56,014 bases of DNA from Clostridium sp. UBA6640 (GCF_002455975.1 NZ_DKLM01000149.1:1-56014), one strand, 5' to 3'; positions 1 through 8,959 are shown, numbered from the stretch's first letter. Notes: generated from the sequence alone by a model not told the origin. Numbers and translations: made by a program.

Positions 1-216
1 AGAATTTTTGTTATGGAAATTAAAATTATGTATAAGTTAAATTTTTATTGTGGAGCCATATACATTTACTAGATTATTTCAAAACAATAAAATAATAAAA
101 ATAGAATTTAATTATAGGGTTAAGCATAGATTTAGATCAATGAAATTTTATGCTTATCCCTATTTAAGTCTTTTACTAAACTAACAATAGTTTTATTTTA
201 AGCTGATTTTTACATT

Positions 217-308
217 GTAGGAGCGAACAGTGTTTGCCGGTTCTTTTTAATACGTCTTATAGCTTAACACTTATTTAATAATATATGGCGAACACTGTTC
301 GCCGCTAC
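217..308. repeat. REP-like pair of palindromes in inverted orientation
   Basis: Two related palindromic units lie at 217-238 and 287-308. The right unit contains the perfect palindrome GGCGAACA-C-TGTTCGCC and the left is the same with a few changes. The outer GTAG/CTAC ends make the pair an inverted repeat of about 22 bp, 19 matching, with a 48-nt AT-rich loop. The pair is much more GC-rich than its surroundings and sits directly after the stop of the AraC gene, so it may also act as a 3' processing or termination structure. I see nothing else in 1-216. Confidence 0.6.
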
Positions 309-321
309 GGTTTATCAATTC

Positions 322-1422
322 TCATATAGTCCTTTCCTTCTTTATTTCTTCAATCATCCACTGATATTGTAAATCTCCAAGTCCGTACTGCGAAAACAGT
401 GTGAGTAGTTCTCTTACGAGATTTTCCTTATTAAGATTGTTTTTGATATAACGTATGATATCACTGTTTTCTTCTCGGTAGCCAAGATATAAATCCATTG
501 CCTGATAAGTGACAGGCAGCATTTTTTTATCACATTTTTTTCTATCACAAAGTATGGTTTTATAGATATAGTTATAGCCCTCTGTATCAATTTCCACAGC
601 ATCAGGTAACATTTCATCGTTTTGCTCTTGTGCCATGCAAAAAAGTACATCACCATCAAAATGAATTTGCTCCAAATACGAAAGAATCGTAATAAAATTC
701 ATCTGGCAGAACATATCGTCACCAAACCATAAAACGATAATGTCGAACTGTTCGTCAAACAGTGGCTTTAACGGTTCTATTACAATTTTTCTATATTCTT
801 CAGGTGTTGAACTTAAGGAATGTGCTCTTTTTTCAATAAATTCCGGCGAGAAAATTTTTTCGTCCGTTTCACCCCAGCACATAGCTTCATTAAATGGAAT
901 ATAGACAGCGTTTTCATTCATCAAGTTATCTCTTTGAAAAGAATCAAGCATACACAAACCATTTAAAATATGCAATGTTTTTAAAGGATAGTCTCTTTCA
1001 ATTTGACTTTGTACATTCTTAATAGTTTCATTTTTCATTGCTGCATTCTCCTTATTTTGAAATATTGGAGAACTATTTTTCTGATAAACAGCAAGTGGCA
1101 GTGGATTTTCGCGAAACCTTTTCGGCGGCATTCCAATCATAGCAGAAAATGCTCTTGAAAATGCCTCCTGCGACGAATAGCCATATTTTATTGCGATATC
1201 AATAATTCTGTTATTAGTGTTTTTAAGCTCACTTGCAGCACAAATCAAACGTCGCTTTTGCATATAGCTTTTCATGGTTTCACCAAAATACTGATGAAAA
1301 ATAACAGAACAATAATAGGGTGAAAAATTGCACTGTCTTGCCAATTCACTTAGGGAAAAATCCTCTGCTAAATTTTTCTCGACAAAATCAAGTATTCTTT
1401 TCATATTGGTGTCTATCATCAA
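322..1422 (-). CDS. AraC family transcriptional regulator with C-terminal DUF1835-like domain
   Basis: The product has 366 residues. Residues 7-105 form an N-terminal AraC double helix-turn-helix, with the family signature at about 73-104 (IIDIAIKYGYSSQEAFSRAF followed by GMPPKRF). Residues from about 148 on (HILNGLCMLD, PFNEAMCWGE, IIVLWFGDDMFCQ) resemble the DUF1835 type of domain rather than a sugar-binding cupin, so the ligand cannot be guessed. The DNA-binding domain being N-terminal is the reverse of classical AraC. The ATG at 1422 follows AAAGGAGGAATG. It is monocistronic, with a REP-like pair at its 3' end. Confidence is high for a regulator and moderate for the C-terminal assignment. 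Confidence 0.85.
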   Translation of the reverse strand: MMIDTNMKRILDFVEKNLAEDFSLSELARQCNFSPYYCSVIFHQYFGETMKSYMQKRRLICAASELKNTNNRIIDIAIKYGYSSQEAFSRAFSAMIGMPPKRFRENPLPLAVYQKNSSPIFQNKENAAMKNETIKNVQSQIERDYPLKTLHILNGLCMLDSFQRDNLMNENAVYIPFNEAMCWGETDEKIFSPEFIEKRAHSLSSTPEEYRKIVIEPLKPLFDEQFDIIVLWFGDDMFCQMNFITILSYLEQIHFDGDVLFCMAQEQNDEMLPDAVEIDTEGYNYIYKTILCDRKKCDKKMLPVTYQAMDLYLGYREENSDIIRYIKNNLNKENLVRELLTLFSQYGLGDLQYQWMIEEIKKERTI

Positions 1423-1841
1423 ACATTCCTCCTTTTTAAAGATAGTAACACATATTGAATATTTTATTTTGATATTAATTGTGATAGTGAATATTTTATG
1501 GGCTCCATATCTAACAATAGAAAATTGGAAGCAATGATACCTTTATCTTTCAGTTTAATCTTACCTTTATAAATTTCATCATGATTTCATAAGTTTAACG
1601 GTCATATCACAAAAAATAGTGGATAAAAGCTTAAAAAACTATTCAATAAATGTGATAAAAAATAAAAAGATATTAGTAAAAAAGATAACGATAAAATAAC
1701 CGATTAAGTCAATTGGTATTGGAAAACATAGGAACCCTTCTGGATTAAAATTAGAATTGTAATTTAAAATAAGAATTACCGTGGAAATGGTATAGGTTAT
1801 ACCACTTTAAAGATGTGAATTGATGAGATCTTCTTCCATAT

Positions 1842-1868
1842 TAAGCCAAGTGACAGTCACTTGGCTTA
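1842..1868. terminator. perfect 27-nt palindrome after the radical SAM gene
   Basis: Thirteen-base arms (TAAGCCAAGTGAC and its complement) flank a single A. It lies about 35 nt beyond the stop of the gene ending at 1903 on the minus strand, so it probably marks that transcript's 3' end, although no long U-run follows. The rest of the 1423-1902 gap is AT-rich and I see no gene in it. Confidence 0.45.
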
Positions 1869-1902
1869 GTGCAATGTATTTCTCTGCCTATAATATAAGA
1901 GA

Positions 1903-2793
1903 TTATAAAAAAGATAACTGCTCATTAGTAGATTTATTTAATTTATCTTTCATTGGCTTTGAATAACTACCAGAAAGATTGTATTTATCTTTTAATTCAT
2001 TAACCATAATGTATAGCTTATCCTTATACTCCTTGTTGGCACCACCTGTTTTATATAAGGTTTGTAATGGGTCATACAAATGACTAAAATCCTTTTTTAT
2101 AAAATTAAAGAATACTGAACGAGTCTTTCCTCTTAGATAGAGTACTCCAGGTAGTACATAACTAACTCTACAATCAGCAGCATTAGAATATAGAGCATCA
2201 ACATTATCTCTTCCATCTGTTATATATGGAATGATTGGCATAAAGTGAAGTCCTGTGGATGCCTTTGTCTTTGAGAACTCCTTTAACATAGCAAATCTTT
2301 TAAGGGATTCCACGCCATTTGGCTCTATTTTTCTACGAATATTTTCATCCATACAAGTAATGGTTGCTGCAACATTTACATAAGTAATAGAACTAAGTTC
2401 CTCAATTAAATCATAGTCTCGCAAAATCAAATCTGACTTTGTGGAAATGATGCAAGGGGTTTTATATTTTATCATTAACCTTAGAATATCTGGCATTATT
2501 TTGTACTGTGCTTCTGCTTGTTGATAGCTATCGGTTACGCCACCAATATTAACAACTTCCCTTTTCCAAGTAGGACTGCTAAGTTGTTCTTCCAATCGTT
2601 CAACAATATTAGTTTTAACATATATATCCTCAAAATATTGCTCAGAACCCATATATTGATGTGAGTACATAGCATAACAGTATTTACAGCCATGCTCGCA
2701 CCCCCTATATATATTTAAATCCCAAGCAAATGGTATTTTTCTTTTTAATTTATTACATGCTGTAGTACAAGTTATCTCTTTGTAGCTTGCCAT
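1903..2793 (-). CDS. SPL family (Rv2578c-type) radical SAM protein
   Basis: The product has 296 residues. The radical SAM cluster motif is present near the N-terminus (RGCEHGCKYCY, Cys32, Cys36, Cys39), preceded by WDLNIYRG, the typical opening of the spore-photoproduct-lyase-like family. The segment GGVTDSYQQAE and the following TKSDLILRD stretch also fit this family, whose members bind [4Fe-4S] and SAM. The true SPL catalytic region is not recognisable, so DNA repair activity should not be assumed; substrates of most of these proteins are unknown. It stands alone between a MITE-like repeat upstream and a palindrome downstream. Confidence 0.85.
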   Translation of the reverse strand: MASYKEITCTTACNKLKRKIPFAWDLNIYRGCEHGCKYCYAMYSHQYMGSEQYFEDIYVKTNIVERLEEQLSSPTWKREVVNIGGVTDSYQQAEAQYKIMPDILRLMIKYKTPCIISTKSDLILRDYDLIEELSSITYVNVAATITCMDENIRRKIEPNGVESLKRFAMLKEFSKTKASTGLHFMPIIPYITDGRDNVDALYSNAADCRVSYVLPGVLYLRGKTRSVFFNFIKKDFSHLYDPLQTLYKTGGANKEYKDKLYIMVNELKDKYNLSGSYSKPMKDKLNKSTNEQLSFL

Positions 2794-2823
2794 ATAAATT
2801 CATCCACCCCAATATATTTATGT

Positions 2824-2985
2824 AATTGAGAATTGACGATTGACAATGGACAATTATGGATACTTCTCTTTTATAAGAGAAGTTTTCAATTGATTTCTTT
2901 TCATGTGACACAGTCACTTGTATTAAAAAGTCTGTTAAAAAGATCTATCATAATTCTCAATTGCCTATTCTCAATTCTCCATTAA
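2824..2985. repeat. MITE-like element with long imperfect terminal inverted repeats
   Basis: Arms of about 38 bp at 2824-2862 and 2946-2985 are imperfect inverted repeats built from AATTGAGAATTGA-like units (roughly 80% identical by eye). Inside is a perfect hairpin, ACTTCTCTT-TTAT-AAGAGAAGT, at 2862-2883. No coding potential is seen. Non-autonomous elements of this composition occur in clostridial genomes; this is recognition by pattern only. Confidence 0.55.
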
Positions 2986-3114
2986 TTAAATTTGTAAATT
3001 AAAATATTTAAAGATAGCCAAATTTAGCTATATATTATTTTTTAAAGTAGTTTATCTATATTAAAATAAGTTTTAAATTTAATACTAATAATTCTTAGTT
3101 TCTTCTCTCAACTT

Positions 3115-3969
3115 TTATTGATTTTTTCTAATTGGTATCCAAACCTCGAACTTTGAATTAGCTGGATCTTGATTTAAGTATAACTCAATATCTGGTGCAT
3201 CTGCATATTCATATCCTGACGTTGGTAACCACTCTGTAATTATTCTTTTTTCAACTTCTTGAATTGCTGTCGGCATAGCACCCTGTCCTGGAAAAACTGC
3301 CCAAGTGCCTGCGGGTATTACATATTCATACATACCCTCTGGTACTTCTTTATCAGTTTCCACAGCTATATAATACTCCCATTTCTCCAAGCTATCCATA
3401 CAAGCACTAACCCCTAATACACCCTTAGAATCTTCATTCATAAGAGATACTATCTGATTAATTGTTCCATTTTGTGCTGATTCTTGCCATAACTTAGGTA
3501 CAGATTTAAAATTTTTCTCAATATTCTTTTCTAATAGTGTCTTTACTCCCACCATTCTAATTTCTTCTTTTTTAACTATACTATACTCCATTTCTCCTAC
3601 TCCTTTTATTGTTATTTTAAAACTAATAGGAGGATATGCTTTTAGGAAGGTTCCCTCTTTTTGCGCTACTGAAGGTGATACATGATGTATTTTTTGAAAT
3701 GCCCTATTAAAAGCAGTTGGAGATTCATAACCATAGCGTAAGGCTACATCAATTACCTTATCTCCACTTTGTAAATCAAGTGCAGCTTTTGTTAATCTCC
3801 TATTTCTTATATACTCTGATAGTGGCACTCCTGCTATATATGAGAACATTCGTTGAAAATGATAAGTTGTACAACATGCTATCTTTGCTGCTTTTTCATA
3901 CTCAATTTCTCCATCTAAGTTTGCTTCAATATATCCTAGTGCTTCATTTAATTTTTCTAACCATTCCAT
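3115..3969 (-). CDS. AraC family regulator with GyrI-like effector-binding domain
   Basis: The product has 284 residues. Residues 8-108 form the AraC HTH pair (KIACCTTYHFQRMFSYIAG, then VIDVALRYGYESPTAFNRAF). Residues about 125-282 form a GyrI/SoxS-Rob-type effector domain, with the typical ending PDIELYLNQDP then FEVWIPIRK. Proteins of this architecture usually sense hydrophobic cationic drugs or other small molecules and activate efflux or stress genes, but no such target gene is adjacent. The ATG at 3969 follows GGGGATAGC. It is probably monocistronic. Confidence 0.88.
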   Translation of the reverse strand: MEWLEKLNEALGYIEANLDGEIEYEKAAKIACCTTYHFQRMFSYIAGVPLSEYIRNRRLTKAALDLQSGDKVIDVALRYGYESPTAFNRAFQKIHHVSPSVAQKEGTFLKAYPPISFKITIKGVGEMEYSIVKKEEIRMVGVKTLLEKNIEKNFKSVPKLWQESAQNGTINQIVSLMNEDSKGVLGVSACMDSLEKWEYYIAVETDKEVPEGMYEYVIPAGTWAVFPGQGAMPTAIQEVEKRIITEWLPTSGYEYADAPDIELYLNQDPANSKFEVWIPIRKNQ

Positions 3970-4007
3970 TAAGCTATCCCCTTACAAATAATAGTATAGT
4001 GAATCAT

Positions 4008-4047
4008 AAATTTAAAAACCTCTCATCTAATGCACAAATATGAGAGG
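4008..4047 (-). terminator. intrinsic terminator
   Basis: Stem CCTCTCAT / ATGAGAGG with a 13-nt loop, followed on the minus strand by TTTTTAAATTT. It lies about 105 nt past the stop of the SUFU-like gene and just upstream of the AraC/GyrI gene start. Confidence 0.7.
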
Positions 4048-4153
4048 CTGCTATTTACTTATTAATTAACTTTTACTCTATATTCAAATTGTACCATATT
4101 TTGTTTATCTATTTAAACAATACATAATTATAATATAATATCTTAATTAGTAA

Positions 4154-4819
4154 TTAAAACAAGCTCTCACGTGTATAGTCTGTATATTCTGAACCGAGTC
4201 TTTCAAATAATTTCTTAACCCTTAATTTCTTATCAATAATTGCTTTCAATTCTGCATCTGTTGCTCCAATAAGTTCTACAAACTGCACCTTTCCATTTGG
4301 AGTTTCAATTTCACCAAGCTTATCTAATTGAGTAATAAATCCTGTAATTAATGATTTTCCATTTGGATCCATACCAGTAGTTTGTCCTGTATATATGTAT
4401 TCATCTGGTTGAAAAATCTCACCCTCATTATAAGTTAATTTGGCTATTGCTTGTAAAATTCCGCACATTCCCCTAATTCCCACTTCTTCATCTTCCAATC
4501 CGTCCTTTTTCAGCTTTACAGTTAGTTCAAATCCATATCCACTATATTCTTTATTTTCATTTTCTTTCTCATAAAGTTCTGATAAGCCAAATGTAACAAA
4601 GTGATAATATTCCCCGCCATCATAAATGCTAATGCCATCCAAAGGATCATTACCTCCAAGACTCCATGGAATAATTGTTCCATAATGTTTAGGATTGGTC
4701 TGTCCTGGATACATCTTTAAACATGCATCTTCAATGGCCTTCCAGCCATCAATTACTACTTGGTCATCCTTAGTATCTTTCTTTTCTATTTTTTTCTTTA
4801 ATTTATCTAAGAACCCCAT
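4154..4819 (-). CDS. suppressor-of-fused (SUFU) domain protein
   Basis: The product has 221 residues and is soluble. The core WKAIEDACLKMYPG, then HYGTIIPWSLGGNDPLDGISIYD, GEYYHFVTFGLSELYEKE and a GFELTVKL strand match the bacterial SUFU family (also called Imm-SUFU). In bacteria this family is mostly found as immunity protein for polymorphic toxins or in heterogeneous immunity arrays. Here an SMI1/KNR4-like protein and other small proteins follow in the upstream direction, which fits an immunity array, but no toxin gene is visible. The start at 4819 has an AAGGAAGAT ribosome binding site. Confidence 0.85.
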   Translation of the reverse strand: MGFLDKLKKKIEKKDTKDDQVVIDGWKAIEDACLKMYPGQTNPKHYGTIIPWSLGGNDPLDGISIYDGGEYYHFVTFGLSELYEKENENKEYSGYGFELTVKLKKDGLEDEEVGIRGMCGILQAIAKLTYNEGEIFQPDEYIYTGQTTGMDPNGKSLITGFITQLDKLGEIETPNGKVQFVELIGATDAELKAIIDKKLRVKKLFERLGSEYTDYTRESLF

Positions 4820-4901
4820 CTTTATCTTCCTTTCAAATCACTATTTATCTAGTATTTACAAGTTATGCTCTTAATTATTTCATCTCTCCTATTTAATACA
4901 A

Positions 4902-5525
4902 CTATACAAGATATTCTATCTGCTTAGGTTTGCCCATACTTTCGATAATTGATTTTATTTTTTCTTCATCTCCACTTTGAAAAAGTTTTTTATATTCATC
5001 CTCTAAAAACCTTGCATGGGCCTGTATAGACTCATCATTAATATTATCTCCCCAATCTACTACAGATGTTCCTAGTTGAATAAATAAGAATTCATCAAAA
5101 TCATTTGCCCAAAGGTCCATATCTCCTGTATCATGTCCGTATACAGTTACTTTTGGTTCTTGCTTGTTCTCTTCATACCAAAAACAATACAAATCTCCTG
5201 AACCCATTTGTGCAAAAGGAATAAACCTATATTTAGGATTAATTTTTACCTTTCCAAGTTTATAATCATCATCATACTCTAGCATTTCCTTAAAGTAATT
5301 TATTGTTTCTTGTATTTCTGAGAAAACAACTGGTTCACAATCACCTCCAACCCTATAAAAAAATGATTCTATATTCGTTTCAACTACCTTTCTATTTTCA
5401 TTAAGCCAATCATATGAATGCTTTAACCATTCCATTGCCCCTGAACTATAAATTTCATGAAAAGTCCTTGGAAATTTTACATTAAGTATATTTTCTAATT
5501 CTTCTAGAGTAACAATAATATCCAT
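4902..5525 (-). CDS. SMI1/KNR4 family protein
   Basis: The product has 207 residues. It contains the SMI1/KNR4 pattern: an N-terminal LEELENILNVKFPRTFHEIY helix, a mid-protein RFIPFAQMGSGDLYCFWY strand pair, and DTGDMDLWANDFDEFLF near residue 150. Bacterial members are commonly immunity proteins against contact-dependent or polymorphic toxins. The ATG at 5525 follows AAGGGGGAT. It lies in the same direction as its SUFU-like and small unknown neighbours with gaps of about 80-100 nt, so the genes may form a loose operon. The role is inferred from family and context. Confidence 0.8.
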   Translation of the reverse strand: MDIIVTLEELENILNVKFPRTFHEIYSSGAMEWLKHSYDWLNENRKVVETNIESFFYRVGGDCEPVVFSEIQETINYFKEMLEYDDDYKLGKVKINPKYRFIPFAQMGSGDLYCFWYEENKQEPKVTVYGHDTGDMDLWANDFDEFLFIQLGTSVVDWGDNINDESIQAHARFLEDEYKKLFQSGDEEKIKSIIESMGKPKQIEYLV

Positions 5526-5622
5526 GCATATCCCCCTTAATATTATTTTCTACTATTTTAATAACTGCTTAAAACCTACCATTTTAATATCAAATTCTTG
5601 TTTTCTAACTTTTTAGGTACTA

Positions 5623-6045
5623 TTATTTATCTTTTTCATATATGTCTAATCTTGCAATATCGAAAAACATATATTCACCTATTAACTGTTCATCTCTTGA
5701 AAAGTACCCTAAATCAAATTCTGCAATACCACAATCAACTATAACAGGGTTAATTGATAATATTTCTCCATATGCAGAGTAAGACCATGTACTATTTGGT
5801 TTAACAATTAAATCCTTCACTTTATCTTTATTCTCACTAAACATAATTTCCCATTGAATATCTATCCCCTCTAAAAAATCAAACTCAACCCTATAAGAGG
5901 TTCCAACCTCAAAACTTACAGGAAATCCAAACGCTCGATATTCTTTATTATTAATTTCAAACGTTACAATTGCTTCATTCGCTTCTTTTGAAAGCCATTC
6001 CATCTTCACTATCTTTACTTCTATATCATCTTTTATTTTAATCAC
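5623..6045 (-). CDS. hypothetical protein, possible immunity protein
   Basis: The protein has about 140 residues, acidic, with predicted beta strands and no signal or membrane segment. I do not recognise the family. The start is uncertain: a GTG at 6045 overlaps the only AGAAGG-like site, and the next in-frame ATG is at 6003 (Met15, start of MEWLSKEAN). Position between SMI1/KNR4-like and zinc-ribbon genes suggests another member of the immunity-like array; that is inference from context only. Confidence 0.55.
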   Translation of the reverse strand: MIKIKDDIEVKIVKMEWLSKEANEAIVTFEINNKEYRAFGFPVSFEVGTSYRVEFDFLEGIDIQWEIMFSENKDKVKDLIVKPNSTWSYSAYGEILSINPVIVDCGIAEFDLGYFSRDEQLIGEYMFFDIARLDIYEKDK

Positions 6046-6136
6046 CTTCTAAAAGTATTTAACCTTTAATAGTCCTTACTCTCAATCCTATACTAAACTT
6101 TCACAGTCAAGTTATTATTCATGGTGGGCATATTAC

Positions 6137-6180
6137 TAATATAAAAGTCCCTAACAAAAATGTTAAGGACTTTTATATTA
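6137..6180. terminator. strong bidirectional terminator
   Basis: Nineteen-base arms (TAATATAAAAGTCCCTAAC at 6137-6155, complement at 6162-6180) have one mismatch and an AAAAAT loop. The AT-rich base supplies U-runs on both strands. It follows the zinc-ribbon gene that ends at 6229. Confidence 0.8.
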
Positions 6181-6228
6181 ATAATTATAATTCTATAATA
6201 ACATCACTAAAATATAGGTAACTATTTT

Positions 6229-6588
6229 CTAGTTAGCCTCATCTTTATACTCCTCCATCTGTTTTAAATAGTTAATTTGAGTTTCTGTCTTTCCTCTATA
6301 TTTTAAATCATCGCTAACAGAATCTTGATTAATATTATTAGATTGAGAGTTTATAGAAAGCTTCATTTCTTGAAATTCCTCTTCTGTAAGATCTCTGTAA
6401 CTATAACATTTTGGACAAGTAATACAATATTGCTTTCTATATGGTATTACTGGAATGAAAAACAGAGTAAACCACGTTCTTACAACACATAAATTCCAAA
6501 CTTCAGTACTATTACAGTAGCCACATGTACGCTCAAATACTGGGCCAACAATCTTTCTAGTCACTTTCCCCCATCCCCAAATTATCAT
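6229..6588 (-). CDS. zinc-ribbon domain protein
   Basis: The product has 119 residues. Two CxxC pairs, CGYC at about 22-25 and CPKC around 59-62, flank a hydrophobic stretch (WFTLFFIPVIPY). This is the arrangement of the bacterial zinc-ribbon family in which a short hydrophobic linker sits between the cysteine pairs. The C-terminal half is polar. Function is unknown. GAGGTGAT precedes the ATG at 6588. A strong terminator separates it from the next gene downstream. Confidence 0.75.
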   Translation of the reverse strand: MIIWGWGKVTRKIVGPVFERTCGYCNSTEVWNLCVVRTWFTLFFIPVIPYRKQYCITCPKCYSYRDLTEEEFQEMKLSINSQSNNINQDSVSDDLKYRGKTETQINYLKQMEEYKDEAN

Positions 6589-6784
6589 TTTATCACCTCA
6601 TATCAATAATCTTTCCTAATTGTACCATTTTCCAATATTTATCTCAATATACAACACAAATATCCATAGTTCTACATATAAATTATTTCATTACTTACAA
6701 TAAGATTTTTCACACCATCAGACTTTATCTTTATAATTCATCTAATGACCTTAAAACAAAATAAATGTTCTAAATTTAAAATAT

Positions 6785-7858
6785 TTACTCTACATAATGA
6801 CGGGGACAATTTATGTAATAACATTTATAAAATATATCGTAATCTACTTCTACAAAAGGCTTAATGCCATTAATAACCTGTCTATAACATTCTTTAATGC
6901 TATTTAATCTAGCCTTTTCTCCATCAATATATTCTTTACAATCCTCTTCACTATCCCAATCTGCATAATTAGTTTCTTCTTCATAAATATTCTTCACTAT
7001 TTCTTCTTCAATTTCATTCATCTTTTTCTCTGATGCGTCTATACCATATGACTCTTTTAGTGCATAAAAATACTGACCAATCCAACTTTCATCTTTATAA
7101 AGGTTATCTTCATCATATAATTCTATACATTTATGATAATCACCAAGTATATACATACATTCTGCTAATTCACTGGCTCCAACCTCTAAGCTTTCATAAC
7201 TACGCTCTAATAATAATTGAATTATTTTTTTACCCTCTTCTAGTTCTCCATTCAATGCTAATTCTCTTCCAAGAAGTAAAGCAATTCTTCCATCTATCTC
7301 TTCATATTCATATGGGTATGTGTAAATTGATTTTAACTGAAGAATTCCTTCTTCCTTATCATCTGAAGCAATTAAACTAACAGCTTCATTATATTTATAT
7401 ACCTTGTGAGGAGAAATTTCAAAAGCCTTATTAAATAATTTTATTGCTTCCCTATAATTCTTTTCCTTAAAAAATAATTTTCCTAAGGCAAAATATGTAT
7501 TATCATATTTTGATTCATATTCTATTGCTTTTGTAAGTAATTCAATTGATTTATCAACCTCTTCGTATTCTTCACTTAACAAATAGGCCATATTAGTGGC
7601 CCAAAAAGAATACTCGTCCTTTGACATATTATTTTTATTTTTGTTATAACAATCTTCTAAAATATCAGTTGAAATTTTTGTATCATTTCTCAGCTCCAAA
7701 TTCATCATTGCCATAAGTGAAAACGCTTGAACATTAGACGGGTTCTTATTAACCTCTATTTCTAACCGCTCTTTACATTCATGAAAAACTTTAGCTCTTT
7801 CATCAAACTCCAAATTCATAACACTCTGCAATTCTTTTACCATTTTGCTTATATTCAT
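6785..7858 (-). CDS. tetratricopeptide-repeat protein
   Basis: The product has 357 residues and is mostly helical. TPR-like units are clear at about 100-165: SIELLTKAIEYESKYDNTYF, ALGKLFFKEKNYREAIKLFN, KAFEISPHKVYKYNEA. Weaker repeats run to about 270. The C-terminal 40 residues hold two cysteines (KCYYINCPRH) that could bind metal. No enzymatic domain or signal peptide is seen. GAGGAAGTG precedes the ATG at 7858. Such proteins scaffold protein-protein contacts; the partner is unknown. Confidence 0.75.
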   Translation of the reverse strand: MNISKMVKELQSVMNLEFDERAKVFHECKERLEIEVNKNPSNVQAFSLMAMMNLELRNDTKISTDILEDCYNKNKNNMSKDEYSFWATNMAYLLSEEYEEVDKSIELLTKAIEYESKYDNTYFALGKLFFKEKNYREAIKLFNKAFEISPHKVYKYNEAVSLIASDDKEEGILQLKSIYTYPYEYEEIDGRIALLLGRELALNGELEEGKKIIQLLLERSYESLEVGASELAECMYILGDYHKCIELYDEDNLYKDESWIGQYFYALKESYGIDASEKKMNEIEEEIVKNIYEEETNYADWDSEEDCKEYIDGEKARLNSIKECYRQVINGIKPFVEVDYDIFYKCYYINCPRHYVE

Positions 7859-7936
7859 TTATATCACTTCCTCAACACCTTGTACGTTAATTATATAAAT
7901 ACTCCATTTAGTTGTATATATTTTAAATAAAAAAAA

Positions 7937-7971
7937 TAGCCTTAGCTAAGTTATACCAATAGCTAAGGCTA
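7937..7971 (-). terminator. intrinsic terminator of the dehydrogenase operon
   Basis: Perfect 12-bp stem (TAGCCTTAGCTA / TAGCTAAGGCTA), 11-nt loop, and eight U on the minus strand. A decayed copy of the same block (7915-7980) lies at about 9652-9725, so the terminator belongs to a repeated junction sequence. Confidence 0.8.
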
Positions 7972-7981
7972 GGTCTCTCAA

Positions 7982-8002
7982 TTATTTATGATACGGTTTG
8001 CC
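7982..8002 (-). repeat. rlmH 3'-end repeat, copy 1 (att-like)
   Basis: On the minus strand this encodes Gly-Lys-Pro-Tyr-His-Lys-stop, nearly the last codons of the intact rlmH (Gly-Glu-Pro-Tyr-His-Lys-stop). The core TTATTTATGATACGG differs from the rlmH end at one position. It lies between the dehydrogenase gene stop and its terminator, in no rlmH context. Confidence 0.7.
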
Positions 8003-8025
8003 CTTTGTTGCCGAATACATGACTA

Positions 8026-8934
8026 TTAAGCATGAGTTTCATTTAAAAATTCCTCAATATTTTGTAGAACTTTATTGGATAATCTTTGCCTTGCTTCTTT
8101 TGTCCAGCCCGCTACTTTTTTAGATGAAATTATATTAGGATATTTCTCAAACTCTTTTTTGTAACTTCCTACGCCATCTTCATCATATATTGCAAAGTTC
8201 CCTTTTCTTTGTATCCATTCCAAAAATGCAGGTACTTGAAATGGGGTACCTAAAGAAGTGTTAATCAATATTTTGCCATCACCAAACAATGAAAATTCAT
8301 CTTTTCCAAGTATCATTGTATTTTTAGGCAAATGAATTGATACAATTTCTGTTCTTTTCAACAACTCATTAAGTTGAAGATATTCTATCCCTTCATTCTC
8401 GATATCCAATTTTCTATTTCTACTGAAATAATAAACTTTCATTCCGAAGGCAGATGCTATTTTTGCCAACATTCTCCCCGTTGTTCCCATTCCAATTATT
8501 CCAATTTTCCTTTGCATTAACTCTACAGGTTCATTTCTCCACTGATATTCTCCTAAACCTTTCAGTAATCTTATTAATTCACTAATGATGAATTCAACTA
8601 CTCCTTCATCCCCGTAGTCTCTAACTCCTCGAACTTCAATATTATTTACTCTTGCAGTTTTAATATCAACATTTGCTGAATCTTCATTATAAAGGCTACA
8701 GCACATTCCAATATATTTGATCTGGCTACATCTTTCAATTACCTCTTTACTTATTTGTGTATTCCAAGACACAAGCACACAATCAGCACCTTTTATTCTT
8801 TGTATAATTTCACTATCATTTTGTGGATAATCATCAAATACCTCAATCGTTTTTTTAGAATACTTCTTTAATTCTTCAATTGCCCAAGGTTCCAATCCTG
8901 TCTTATCAATACATACTATTTTATTAAACTTCAT
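8026..8934 (-). CDS. D-isomer-specific 2-hydroxyacid dehydrogenase family protein, catalytic residues atypical
   Basis: The product has 302 residues. The NAD-binding domain is clear: GIIGMGTTGRMLAKIASAFGM around 148-168, a following FSRNRK, and IHLPKNTMILG. Family members normally carry Arg in an NxxRG motif and His in a PHxAG motif. Here the equivalents read INTSLG (Arg replaced by Leu) and SKKVAGWT (His replaced by Lys). The canonical hydride-transfer chemistry is therefore doubtful, and it may be a divergent enzyme or an NAD-sensing protein. It lies 25 nt downstream of an Lrp-type regulator, likely as one operon. Confidence 0.8.
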   Translation of the reverse strand: MKFNKIVCIDKTGLEPWAIEELKKYSKKTIEVFDDYPQNDSEIIQRIKGADCVLVSWNTQISKEVIERCSQIKYIGMCCSLYNEDSANVDIKTARVNNIEVRGVRDYGDEGVVEFIISELIRLLKGLGEYQWRNEPVELMQRKIGIIGMGTTGRMLAKIASAFGMKVYYFSRNRKLDIENEGIEYLQLNELLKRTEIVSIHLPKNTMILGKDEFSLFGDGKILINTSLGTPFQVPAFLEWIQRKGNFAIYDEDGVGSYKKEFEKYPNIISSKKVAGWTKEARQRLSNKVLQNIEEFLNETHA

Positions 8935-8959
8935 CCATTCTCACCCTTTAATTCAATTA

